From Larus michahellis (lineage: Eukaryota; Chordata; Aves; Charadriiformes; Laridae), in NCBI RefSeq assembly GCF_964199755.1, contig NC_133898.1, forward strand, positions 105,514,847 through 105,578,846: a stretch of 64,000 nt of DNA. The letters run 5' to 3'. Below, one piece after another: positions 54,063-64,000 of this stretch. Both the position numbers and the translations under genes were made by a program. A model generated the notes under the pieces. The model worked only from the letters and a program-made list of their open reading frames with translations, did not search any database and was not told the origin of the DNA. Within the stretch, counting starts at the first letter, position 1; the number at the start of each line of letters is the position of its first letter.

Positions 54063-57000
54063 CTTCAATAACAAAAAAAAAGTGACCAGTTAGGATTACA
54101 GCTGTGAGTGACTTAAAATGGTATTAGCATAATATTAAGCATATATTAATAGACAGCAATTTAAAACAAGTTTCTTTATAATCTTAGGAAATTCCATTTA
54201 CTTTTGATAGGCTTCTTTCCATCTTGAGGCATTACACTTGAGCTAGAGCTTCCACTGTTGCTAGCAGGGATAGGATTTGATGATGAGTTATTTCTGTGTC
54301 TGCTTTCTGCAATCCTTAACCTTTTTTTTTTTAAAAAAAAAAGGAAATAAGAAAAAAGTTAGCATTTGATATTAAACTACTATCTGCTCTGGCTCATTTT
54401 GGGAAAAAAAAAAAAACAACCAACTGATCACAAGCATTTAAGATTTCATACATTTAAAAATCATAGGATAATTCAGCTTAGAAGGGATGTTTGGTGGTCA
54501 TCTAGTCCATTTCCATTCTTGAACAGATTTTTCCATTTCTTAGATTTTATGCATCTTATTTGTCTTTAAGATTACATGACCAGAATTTGGGACAGATCAA
54601 AACGTTTGGCAATACCATTGTGATTCATAGTGCTCTGTGCTCTAGTTTGCTCTTTATTTTCTTCTTTGAGCACAGCTGAACTGCTAACTAGCTCTGACAG
54701 AAAAGGAGGACAAATTTACCCAAGCTTTCCTGGTTTTTTGGTTTTTTTTTTTGTTTGGTTTTTTTGTTTGTTTGTTTGATTGGTTTTTTTTGTTGGTTTT
54801 TTTTTTTTAAGTAGGAACGTCTAGCAAAAGGCACAATAGCTATCCTTAAATATCAGGTTGGAATCCTCAATCAACAGAACAAGTACTGAGACAGACACAG
54901 ATATAGAGCTGATGCCTACTGCTAAAGACAGTTAAATCAACACAGCGTTATAGTGTGAGCATGATGTCACCAAACTGGGCAGCCCTGTACGCCTCAGAAC
55001 CAGTCACTGACGTCTGCTGACAGTTATTGTATACTGTTGAACTGCGAACAGCAGCCTGCTGGGGATCCGCGTGATTGCCATAGGACCTTTTCAGCTCCTC
55101 CAAGACCAGCTTCTGAAGTAAAGATTTCAGCTGTACAAATTCTACAGCTTGCAAAACCACTAGGCTTTCAGAGGACATGGTCAAAGCAATGAAGTTAAAC
55201 TTATTGTGCCTAAACAAACTCTTGTTTCTCGAGAAGACAAAGCAATGACCCTCTTACAGCTTGTTTCACACAACAACAGTTCTTCCAAATTTAGCATACA
55301 TGAGAAAAACAAACACGTAGCTTTGAGTATATCATTCAGCTACTGGTCCAGAGATTACTGGAGCAGAAAGGACATTTACACTAACATACCTGAAGCACCT
55401 AAACTGGAAGGTTGGTCTGTCAAAACACGGATGCACCCTCCCACAGTGCAACTAAAAGCAAAAGCCTAACTTGAAGTGCCTTAAGCTACTGCCTTGGCGT
55501 GGGGCTATCTTTTCATTGAAAGCAGCAACAGTATGGAAAGTAGTTTCCTAATTTCATCAGCTAAATGGGCAGCTATAAAAACATCGTATCTGGTGTAAAA
55601 GGTGATTTTAAGAGGCCTTAAAATGTAAGCCTACATCCAGGCTGCCATTCCTGCCCCATACCACCACCATCTTGAGCAGTAAGTCAAGGCTGCTCGACTA
55701 AGTCAAGCTTCTGAAATTCACAGAAAACACACTTTCCCACCGTTTTGATACAAAACTCCAGCTGAATTAAACATCCCCTACCAACTGATTAGCAACTATA
55801 TGATGACCAGAGCTGACACCCCCGCCTCCCAGTCAGCCCAGGTCAGTTCAGTTATCTAATTTCATGTGCCTAAGACCAAACAATTACTCAGTACAGCTGC
55901 AGGCACTGCAGCATCGTAACAGAAACGACTTAAAATGACTCTCCTGACATGTCCAACTGTACTAAGTCAGTCTTGCATCACATTTGCAACAGCTTAAGTT
56001 TTTGTTGTCCCTGTTCCCAGCTATCTGTCAGTATCCACTCACATATTTGTCAACCTGCATAACTGTTCCTTAATTCAGATTAATGAAAAATGTTCCACCT
56101 GCCACTCCCCCAAAGGGATAATTTTGAGAGAGAGAGAGTTGAAAAGCAGTTATGCCAACATGGGAACAACCGCAGGCAATGGAGACAAGGGAGGGCACCA
56201 TGCTCACCAACAGCCACAGCAGAGCAAGTGACCACAGCATAAGATACCCATGTTCAGGCAGTATGAATATTCTCCATAGCTTTTACGGTCCAGCTGCTGG
56301 CACATGGACTCATCAACCCATGGTGTGCTTCTAAATCAAACCGCTGACCTTTCTTTCAGACAAGAACAGATATTGAAACAGTAAAAACCAGCATGTCTGT
56401 CTCCACATAGTTGAGAAGGGAAGAAGAGGCAGAAGCTGGTGCTACAGCTGGTTTATCTCCCTGTTGCAGCCATCATCTTGGATACAAGAGAATTCATTAG
56501 GCTGGCAGGAACAGCAGAACAAACATCACATCCCAGCTTTGGTTCTCATGGCTGTTGAACTACTCTGAACTCTGAACTAAGATGTCACAAAGAATATTTG
56601 GCTTTGTGCTGTACAAAGGAAACATTTGTGGAATCCCAGTTTTCTGTTCCTCTAGTGATTAGTGTTGGCTACTACTACAGACTGTTCCAGATACTGTTCC
56701 AGATACCCCTTTGGCTAAGCTGCCAAAGCAGAAATCCACCATGAAGAGTATTAAAAGTTGCCGAGATTCACTCTGGTCAGCTGTATGACTCCAGACAGCT
56801 GACTGGGATTTTATTAAAGCAGGAGAGCATGTGAGGCTACTAGGCAGGTTTATAAACACGAAACATCAACACTGGAATCTCCCCAGCATGTCAAGTGGCA
56901 TTACTGTAATCTGGAGAAAAACAACAGCATCCACTCACTCTCCAGCTGGGAGGGCAAATTCATCGCTGGCACTTTGGAGAAATGTGCAATGACAATGCAT

Positions 57001-60000
57001 ACACAGCAGAAGAGCATGCAAGACTTAAAAGGCAAGTTAGTTTCTAGCCACTAGCTGCTTAAAAAAGGAAAGTAAGTAGAGAGCTATTTATAACTTCAAA
57101 AATATTTCGCCAGCAAGCTTTTGTACTGACAAAGACAACTAAACTCAAATTAAAAGCATAGTACAGAACACTTACTTGCACTTCTCTATGGGATGAAGTT
57201 GGGTGACAGGTCCTGCTGTCCCGTGGATTTCTTGCTGTCGGCGAATGTTCCTTGGTGGTTTTGCTGCACTGGTCACATAAGCCATTTTTACTTGCCTGCC
57301 TAACACAGAAGCAAGGAGCAGAGGATACGTAACTTTTTTGTTTGCCCATTATGTTGAAAGCTCAGTTGATAATATGGTTATGTGGCAATTTCTAGGTTTA
57401 AACTGGGAAAAAAAATAATTCGGAACAGCAGAATCTGGTACCAAAGTAGTAACTGAACCATGGCAAATCATATACAGACTGCATAGATTATTTCTTCATA
57501 TTAACTTTGGTATTTGTAGTTACGTTTGTACTCTTTGCATTGTTACTTAGGATCCTCAGTCTAGCCAGTAAGGTAAGATCCATCTACTGTATGCTGCAAG
57601 TATTATGCATTATGTATTGGATTAAGCATGTATTTATTTTTTAAGCAATCTGTAAATTAAAAGTGTTCTTTCCTGATGACTTCTCCTAGAGATACAGCAT
57701 TAATGCTCAATGCAAACAAATCACTAAACCCTACATATTAAGTGTCAAGGATAGCAGAAGAGACTGGGTTTTGCAAGCGGAAAAGCTAACCACAGATTTT
57801 ACCTTTTGGTTTCTCAGACTGAGCTGAAATAATATTTTTTGTAAGCGTCTTCAGTTTTTCTTCTCTCTGATTAAACAACCTCAAGTACATTTCACGCCAA
57901 GACTCATATTCCAGAAGGCTCTCATTTTTAAAATCTCTCTGGCAGTGTTTCTTCCACAAGTGGTCAGACTCTTCTGTAAATGTCTAATTTGAACACAAGG
58001 TATCTTAAATCAAAGATTTTAAAATAACATTTTCAAGAGTGCCTGTTAGCTGAGCCTGTAGACAAAGCCCAATTCCCTGGTGGAAAAAGGTGCGGAACAA
58101 ATCCCGCTACACAGGTACCCCCAACATATAGTGTGACAATACCATGCAGATACTGACTTCAGTCTAGAAATCACGAAGCTTCAAGTAGCAGAGCTCTATA
58201 TTTGAGTTAGTGAGCCATGCTTACAGGCTAGACTTGTATTTCCAGCACCAGCTCAGGCCACCCCAGCTCTCAACTTTAGGCATGCAGAGAAATGGCCAAC
58301 TTGCACTATGAAGCACTACACACTTACAACCTTGATGTCCAAACGCATCATGGAGCTAAAGTCTTAACAGTGTAGATAAGAAATCTATCACACATGAAAT
58401 CTCACCTGATATTTCCTGATTGGTATGCTTTGCAGCCTTAACAGTTTGTGACTTGAAAGCAGTTGGTTCTATTACGACTTTCCCAGCTATTTCAGTGGTA
58501 AATACTGTGGTCTTTTTTTTTTTTCTTCCTTATTTTTAGAGAGAGAAATACTTTTCTACCCCCACTGGCTTTCACTTAGTTATCAGTAATAATTCTCTCA
58601 AATGCTTTAAATCCTGACACTTGAGAAAGGGAGTTTTGATAAAGACAGCTGAGGTCAAAGAAATAAGTATGCAAGACAGAAAACCAGTGTAACCCGTGGA
58701 GAGTTTTTATCAAAAAGGGTGCAAGGAAGGCAGAAACAGATGCCTCATGTCCTCTGTGGTTGCCTGAATTTAACAAGGCAGAATTTACCGGATTACATTC
58801 CTCTATTCGAAACAACTGCTCTGGCGTGCAACGTGTTAGCACAGGCTCAAGAATTTCAAAGGGCACACCTCCTACTTCATGTAGTGCTACAAAAGAGGAC
58901 AGTACTTTAAGCATCTCATTTATTTTACTCAGTGGATAAGACCACTCACCAAACAGTTTAAAAATAAAAATACAAGTTAGTTTTAGCCAACACTAACAGA
59001 ATACATGTTTTGAAGTCGGTCTATGAAAATATTTATAAATTAGCAGCTCCATACTGACTGGCAATTGTATTTGAAGACAGAGAAAGCATCTTTGAATAGC
59101 TATTGTCCCATCTTTACCGATATGCATCACTCCCCTCTCTGCCTACGCAAGGGAATAAAAAATTTCTTGATCACTCATTCTAATAATTTATGCAAACAAA
59201 CATCTTGCGGGGAAAAAAAGTCAGCAGCTATTTTGGCTTTTAATTTATAGGACATTATATTTTAACTAAAACTAGAACTTTAAAAAAACATAAGCTTTCA
59301 ACACAAAACTACATTTTAGCATGGTCATAAATCCCTTTTTTTTTTTTCCCCCTAAAGTGCCTTTCAACCTGCTCTGAGTCAACATTTGTAGGGACAGAAA
59401 ATATCTTTTAGTAGGCCAGTTGTTGGCATGGACAGGAAAAAAAGAAATCTGATACACTTTAGGCACAGACTGCTACAATTCCCTTAAAGTACTCACAATC
59501 AATATTATTTTGAAGCACACGGATGCACTGTTCATACAGCGTAAGCATCTTTGAAAGACAGACTGTTTTAGAGCCAGAGTAAACTTGCATTTTAGAGTTC
59601 AGTCTCCGTCCTGTGAATTGAATAGTCTCAACGACTTGCTGGGGTGCTTCTACAGCAGGTGCTAGGAAATCTGCAAACAAAACAATCAAGCAGGGTTTCC
59701 TTTACCTTGTGACATTTTACAATGCTTTAAACATTCAACTTTGAGAGAAACACAGCTGGTAGGACACAGGTACGTTCATTTTTCTTGAAATACAAGGTTA
59801 CTGCATTACGGTTTGGGGCCCTTACACGTCTCATACGTTACAGAAGTCCATTCATCATTAGCGTGTACATTGCAAGTGAGCTGCACCAACTCAAACCAGC
59901 CTTGCATTATTTAGTTCAGATCTACGTGAGCTGTATTCACAGCTAGATTATTCCATTAGTAGTTCTACAGCACATTATTGATCTTCCTGAGTTATCCTAG

Positions 60001-62980
60001 AGAAGCCAGAAGCTGCAATAGCAGTGATGTTTCAAGACCAGGGCGATATGAAACCACTGAAACCTCACCAAAGCTGGGAGGGGAACCACTGTCACTTTGT
60101 GTCACCTACCTATAAAGATGCGAGCAAGTTCCTATGCCAAAGCCAGACCTAATGCTTCCTAAGAATTTCCACTAAGGCTTTACCAGGAGTAAAGATAAAT
60201 GGAGCCTGTAGAACTACCACCTGACCTATGCCTTCTCTACATCTGTGGTAACCTTCTACAGTATTTCTTTGTTCAGCAAGCCATAAGACGGAAGCCTTTG
60301 TAACTCCCTTCAACTTCAATGTGATTCCTACAGAGGAGGAAGTGAAGGCGAGGCATTTCTTTGCCATGGACAGATGAGCTGATATAGTTTATTAGGAAAG
60401 GGGATAAAGACATCTCTACATAAAGCTGTAAAAGTCTGCACTGTTCAACATTTATCAGCCCTGCATTCTACTTACCTTTAAATTCAGCAGCATATGAGGT
60501 AGATGAGACCGAGATGCCTGTCAGAAATTTAGGCAGTGGAGTATTAAGAAGATCTTGGAGACATGCCACCTTGGCCTGTGCACAGTCAAGGAAACATTGC
60601 TTCAACATTACAAGTTTGGGTTTACTGAGGCTTAAAATAAGCTACAAAAAAAACCCCTTAAACAAACCCCAAAGTTAACTAGGCTAACTAGAATTATTTC
60701 TTTTCGGCAATAAAATTTACTCACTGGATTACTTTTCAGCATACCCTTTCATAGTCTATTTATCAAGACTACATCACAAAGGGAACTCAGTGGGATATCT
60801 GCAATCAGTGCATAAAAAGAAATTAAAGAACAGAGTAGATGTGTTCAGCTAACAGGCTTTCAGATAAACTGTTACTGAGGTTAGAGGCATGCAGTGAATG
60901 AGACAAAACTGCAAGAATACAAAACCACAATTAAATGTTTAAAGGCAAACTAAATGCCACCCTGAAAGACAAGAAACAGCTTTATACCTGGTCCTATCAA
61001 GTCTCCTATACTGTGCTGGATAAGCCATTTAGCCTAAAATTTTCACAGACAACCCCTTAAAAAGGGATTTAAACATGCAGCAGTCTGGTAAGTACAGTTC
61101 CCTACAAATGCTCGGCGTTGTGTGCAACATCTAAATTGGGTATTGGGTGTCCTCCAATTGTAAGACAGGCACTTACAGCCCAAAGCTTCCATCTCCCTGA
61201 ACTTCATTTCAGTATGTTTAATGATTTTTCACAACTGCTTGAACATCCAAGAATTTTCCTCAAACAGTTTATGCTAGAGTATCATACACAAGACTCTACA
61301 TTACTATTTCTCCATTTGGGACAGAAGATACTACATTCAGATTGCAGATCTTCCACAATAAATAAAGCCTTCACAGAGCTTTCACATCACAGTAAAGATA
61401 AAAGACTTGAAAAGACCTCCAATTCCCAGTGCACAAAAGGGCTTCATTTAAAGGTCTAATTAACGCACATTTTAGATCTTCCTTGGCTCAGAGGAGCTAC
61501 TTAAGCTTCTTCACTACCAGGGACTAGGATAGTTCAGATTACAAATATGTTTAAGCCGCTTTTATATGCAATACTGTGGTTTATTTCAATGCATTAGAAG
61601 AAGAAAGTTTAGTTCCACTGCAGATCTTAACATTCACTATTAAAGAACCACAGCATCTGACAGAACTGTGCTATATAGAACCAGCTGCTACAGTCACAAA
61701 CCAGGCTGGTCAAGAACAGAAGAGGACATCTTTCCAGAAGTAAGTACTTTTACTTTGTGGGTAAAAAGCAGTTTAGCTCATATGGATCAAAGACCTTTGC
61801 CATATTGGAAATCATCCTAAAAATACAAGACAAGTTGACTGTAGGGATGTTGTTTAGTGGTGGTTTTGGCAGTGTTAGGTTGATTGTTGGACTCGATCTT
61901 AAAGGTCCCTTCCAACCTAGGCAATTCTATGATTTTAAACTGCCAGTATGCAACAAACAATCATTTTTGCTTCTATTATTGCAATTATTGGCAACTGCAA
62001 TGCAGCTGATATGTCAGAGCCATGCAATCTATTGCTTAAAATAAATACAGCTGAATTTCACTGAAAATAGGAATCCAAAGCACTTATTCGTCTGCAGTTT
62101 ATTTGCTATTATCTCAACCATGCAGTGGTTTACCTTTTTATTGGGAGTTTCTGATTGATCATTCTCACTTGTTTTTTCATCGTCCTCTCTCTCTCTTTCA
62201 TGAAAAAATTTTGAAGCCTTTTGTGGTAATGAGTTGTTCTGTTCACTGCACTTTGTCCGTTCACCTGTAGAACAAGCCTTCCTCTTTCTTTTTTTGGTAA
62301 TCTGATCATAATTAAGGTAAGATTCAAAAGACATAGTAGGGGGCTCAAATTCTTCCTCACTAGATAATTCCACTTTGCTTTTTATGATGAGTTTTTGGTT
62401 TGGTTTCTCCACATGCTTCGGATTTCTCTGTTTAGATGCATCCTTACTAGGCTTTTCCTTCAGGGATGGTAAGTCTTTATTGGCTACAGAGGAACACTGC
62501 TTTTCCTCACTAGATAATTCCACTTTGCTTTTTATGACGAGCTTTTGGTTTGGTTTCTTCACATGCTTAGGATTTCTCTGTTTGGAAGCACCCTTACTAG
62601 GCTTTTCCTTCAGGGATGGTAAGTCTTTATTGGCTACAGAGGAACACTGCTTTTCTGAAACTTTCTTGCTGTCTGTGGTGGTTCTCTCTTTGAAGTCACT
62701 TTCTTTAGCTTGAGGATTGTTACTGTGGGAAGCATGCTTAGAACTGCTGCTCCATTCTTTATTATCACATTCTTTCTGAGACTCACGATCTCTACTTCGG
62801 TGGGTCTTTTCACTACAAGTACGCTGCTTATTCAACTTTTTCAAAATGGGAGCGCTATTGGAACTTCTGGATGCCAGTACAGATGCTTTGGACTTCTCTG
62901 GATGCTTAACCTCCTCGGAAACAGAAGCTTTTGTCTCATCTTTTTCTTTTTCAGTATTTTGTTTTCTTCCTCTGGGACCA
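54001..62980 (-). CDS. Elongin-A-like protein, 3' eight exons (partial)
   Basis: Elongin A is the large subunit of the SIII elongation factor and a substrate receptor in a Cullin-5 ubiquitin ligase acting on stalled RNA polymerase II, in the nucleus. Eight exons (62980-62134, 60575-60476, 59670-59497, 58886-58789, 57983-57803, 57299-57176, 54314-54202, 54062-54001) join with consistent phases into 1,699 nt, or about 565 residues with no internal stop. Order: Lys/Ser-rich linker with a 50-residue tandem duplication, [11 protein letters not shown] motif, [19 protein letters not shown]-box [11 protein letters not shown]-box-like [30 protein letters not shown] helix, basic tail ending SRAGRR. The TFIIS-like N-terminus lies beyond 62980. 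Divergence and location suggest a paralogue of ELOA rather than ELOA itself, so no symbol is given. Confidence 0.92.
54202..54314 (-). CDS. Elongin-A-like penultimate exon (Ser-rich)
   Basis: This 113-nt exon encodes [20 protein letters not shown], then a serine run and [11 protein letters not shown]. It is shorter than the human counterpart region, which is Ser/Pro-rich. The acceptor GGTTAAG/G is unusual: an A11 run separates the T10 pyrimidine tract from the AG. The choice is supported by phase on both sides and by the shared KK-IAP junction that follows. Confidence 0.85.
54461..54525 (-). mobile_element. Old CR1 3'-tail fragment
   Basis: The plus text tcataggataattcagctta, then gaagggatgtttggtggtca and tctagtcca, resembles a decayed CR1 tail in minus orientation, just upstream of the penultimate exon of the elongin-A-like gene. 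Confidence 0.65.
54733..54812. repeat. T-rich low-complexity tract
   Basis: Runs of T broken by GG or G (ggttttttttttttgtttgg and similar, with a gtttgtttgtttgatt part). On the gene strand it is an A-rich stretch in the intron before the penultimate exon. Confidence 0.9.
55749..55815. repeat. Direct repeat copy 2 (partner at 52128)
   Basis: Second copy of the block (ttgatacaaaactccagctg, aattaaac, ctgattagcaactatatgat, gaccagagctg). It lies in the last-but-two intron of the elongin-A-like gene, while copy 1 lies beyond that gene's 3' end. Flanks beyond the block do not align clearly. Confidence 0.8.
57176..57299 (-). CDS. Elongin-A-like exon, [12 protein letters not shown] segment
   Basis: This 124-nt exon (acceptor CTGTGTTAG, donor TGCAA/GTAAGT) encodes [20 protein letters not shown], then [10 protein letters not shown] and onward to EKCK. 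It corresponds to the conserved post-helix region of elongin A (K-A/V-KMA-V-S-A-KPPR). Phases fit both neighbours. Confidence 0.94.
57803..57983 (-). CDS. Elongin-A-like exon, WREMYLRL helix
   Basis: This 181-nt exon encodes [18 protein letters not shown], then [20 protein letters not shown] and [14 protein letters not shown]. The acceptor chosen is CAAATTAG at 57985-57984, which gives the required phase 0 and aligns with the family. A second AG 10 nt downstream would break the frame. The donor is CCAAAAG/GTAAAA. Confidence 0.94.
58789..58886 (-). CDS. Elongin-A-like exon, F-box-like helix
   Basis: This 98-nt exon (acceptor CTTTTGTAG, donor CCG/GTAAAT) continues from the BC-box exon in phase 1 and ends in phase 0. 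It encodes [20 protein letters not shown], then [13 protein letters not shown]. It matches the F-box-like/Cul5-side segment of elongin A, including the VGGVP and CTPEQL wording. Confidence 0.95.
59497..59670 (-). CDS. Elongin-A-like exon with BC-box
   Basis: This 174-nt exon has its acceptor at TTGTTTGCAG and a GTGAGT donor after ATTGATT. It encodes [18 protein letters not shown], then [17 protein letters not shown], then [15 protein letters not shown]. The TLxxxCxxxL pattern is the BC-box through which elongin A binds the elongin B/C heterodimer. The Thr, Leu and Cys positions are intact. This is the most clearly diagnostic exon of the gene. Confidence 0.96.
60476..60575 (-). CDS. Elongin-A-like exon (LPKFL segment)
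   Basis: This 100-nt exon starts in phase 0 after GACTGTGCACAG and ends one base into a codon at AAAG/GTAAG. It encodes [20 protein letters not shown] and onward to AAEFK. It corresponds to the weakly conserved proline/leucine stretch just before the elongin-binding region of elongin A. It is supported by splice phases on both sides more than by sequence identity. Confidence 0.8.
61840..61938 (+). mobile_element. CR1 LINE 3'-tail fragment
   Basis: Plus-strand tail: gtagggatgttgtttagtgg, the ggttttggcagtgttaggtt text, then cttaaaggtcccttccaacc and caattctatgatttt. It matches the tail of the 12.2 kb copy. It sits antisense in an intron of the elongin-A-like gene, about 200 bp 3' of the large exon's donor. 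Confidence 0.9.
62134..62980 (-). CDS. Elongin-A-like, large linker exon with duplicated segment
   Basis: This 847-nt exon has its acceptor at aatactgcag (62990-62981) after a T-rich tract, and its donor AAAAAG then GTAAAC at 62134. The first base completes a codon begun in the previous, unseen exon; the exon ends in phase 0. It encodes a hydrophilic, Lys/Ser/Glu-rich linker with basic clusters (KKRKRKA) typical of the disordered middle of elongin A. The [11 protein letters not shown] motif, a family signature, is at about 62340-62305. Two 50-residue copies precede it, at 62655-62506 and 62505-62356. Confidence 0.93.
62356..62655 (-). repeat. In-frame 150-bp tandem duplication in coding exon
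   Basis: Two adjacent 150-bp copies (62356-62505 and 62506-62655) differ at 7 positions by hand count. Each encodes 50 residues starting [15 protein letters not shown] and ending SKVELSSE. The proteins differ at 3 residues (G/D, K/E, V/I). The array abuts the conserved EFEPPTMSF segment. The length keeps the frame. Confidence 0.97.
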
Positions 62981-63923
62981 CTGCAGTATTAAAAAAAAAA
63001 ATAAAAATTACATCCCATGCTACATCTGATGCTAAATTCTTGAATAATCAATCTTTTTACCTATACTAGTAAAACTAAAAGCATTAAATCACACAATGTG
63101 TCATAATTTTACAAGACAGAACTGTGCTCTGCTGTGCTCTTATTCTTCCATTAACAGTACAGAATCCCAGAGAAGCAGCTCTTGAGTCTAGTGCTGCTAA
63201 ATACTGAAACAAGACGACAAGCGGGGAGTAGAAACACAACCATCACTAGGAAAACATGCCTGACACAGTACTGTTTGCTTAGAATGTGCTGGATCACCTT
63301 TTTTTTTTTTTTAAACAGTCTTCCCTGCATGCTTTATAACACAGACATAGTACTTGAAATAACTACGAGACAGAGAATTTACGACATGCTCTGTAGGTGA
63401 TACAGGTCAGTATTTTTACTTTGCTTATCACAGGTTCTGGCATTTCACTTTCCCGTTGCTTGAACAACTTCAGATTTAAAATGGACTGTTTAGTCAATCT
63501 AGAACTTTGGCTTTCTCAGCTCAACTTGTCAGAGGTCTGCAAAACATCTAAAGCATACTTAGCCTGGCCTTGGCAGTGGTGGCTGCTCCATTCTGAGAAG
63601 TCACATCTCCTCAGTGTGACTCCTCCAATATTGGAAGCCCCTCTCAGTCCACAAGAACATTATAAGGAAGTCCTCTATAGAACCAAAATCACTGGAGAGC
63701 TGCCTCATTTAACCACCACCTCTGTGAAGAAAGAGCAAGCTTCCCACTTCCCTGAAGAAGTGCAGAGCAATACACATCATTGGCTTAGTCCTGCTTGCAT
63801 CAGCTGGGTCCTACGAACTTGCACCAGTAAGAAAAAAAACAAAGCAGTTGAAGTCTGAGTGCTGGCTCACAAATTGACTGATACTGGTCGCTCTGATTTG
63901 TTTTCTAGTATTTTGTACAAGAC
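62981..63923 (-). other. Elongin-A-like intron (5' end outside window)
   Basis: Upstream of the large exon I see no exon for the TFIIS-like N-terminal domain. A plus-strand 153-codon open frame (63397-63858) has no recognised family and is treated as chance. An A run lies at 62988-63002 and a T run at 63299-63312. Confidence 0.7.
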
Positions 63924-64000
63924 TGTCCTGGTTTCAGTTAGGAGAGAGTTAATTTTATTTCTCCTGATTGCTGTTTTTCAGATTTGGTATGAAAGGAATG
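63924..64000 (+). mobile_element. Endogenous retrovirus LTR, 5' end (cut by window edge)
   Basis: The text tgtcctggtttcag, then gagagttaattttatttct and atttggtatgaaaggaatg, resembles the start of an abundant Neoavian endogenous retroviral LTR that begins TGTCCTGGTTTCAG. It starts with the canonical TG. Only 77 bp is visible, so solo LTR versus full provirus cannot be told. No coding part is present. Confidence 0.7.

Noticed and set aside
58781..58788. Read-through of the F-box-like exon past 58789
   Set aside because: The sequence GTAAAT is a good donor, and stopping there gives phase 0 to the next exon, aligned with elongin A.
63397..63858. 153-codon plus-strand frame next to the LTR
   Set aside because: Considered as a possible N-terminal domain or viral fragment. 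It is on the wrong strand for the elongin-A-like gene and shows no known motif.

Overview
This is a window of vertebrate, almost certainly avian, nuclear DNA. It has long introns, low coding density and a CpG-island promoter. It also has many 5'-truncated CR1 LINEs, whose conserved 3' ends carry the ATTCTATG-type terminal motif. At the right edge begins what looks like an endogenous-retrovirus LTR of a type common in Neoaves, which points to a bird outside the chicken lineage. I see no bacterial, plasmid or CRISPR features.

Left third (1 to about 24,700): the 5' end of LRRC1 (LANO, a LAP-family leucine-rich-repeat scaffold protein) on the minus strand. Coding exon 1 (23636-23794) lies in a GC-rich CpG island spanning about 23,290-24,720. 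Coding exon 2 (7439-7556) follows after a 16 kb intron, and the rest of the gene lies beyond the left edge. The introns hold a short CR1 (4427-4832), a plus-strand CR1 (12207-12871), an internally deleted longer CR1 (15918-17378) and a few small tandem repeats.

Middle (about 24,700 to 53,780): intergenic. No exon could be supported. It contains several CR1 copies (26.7, 32.1, 38.7, 41.5-42.35 and 44.16-45.22 kb), one with an open 237-codon reverse-transcriptase C-terminal frame, plus simple repeats and GC-rich patches.

Right part (about 53,780 to 63,000, and on past the window): eight consecutive 3' exons of an elongin-A-like gene on the minus strand. All seven splice junctions agree in phase, and a stop codon and poly(A) signals follow. 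The exons encode about 565 residues: a charged Lys/Ser-rich linker, the conserved motif before the elongin-binding region, the BC-box, the F-box-like helix and the basic C-terminus. The N-terminal TFIIS-like domain must lie right of the window. In mammals ELOA is not next to LRRC1, so this looks like a diverged paralogue that kept introns. It carries a recent 150-bp in-frame tandem duplication.

The two genes are head-to-tail on the same strand. Elongin A acts in RNA polymerase II elongation and ubiquitylation, and LRRC1 at basolateral membranes, so I see no functional link. I found no unmistakably new system. The elongin-A-like gene with its internal repeat is the most noteworthy item.
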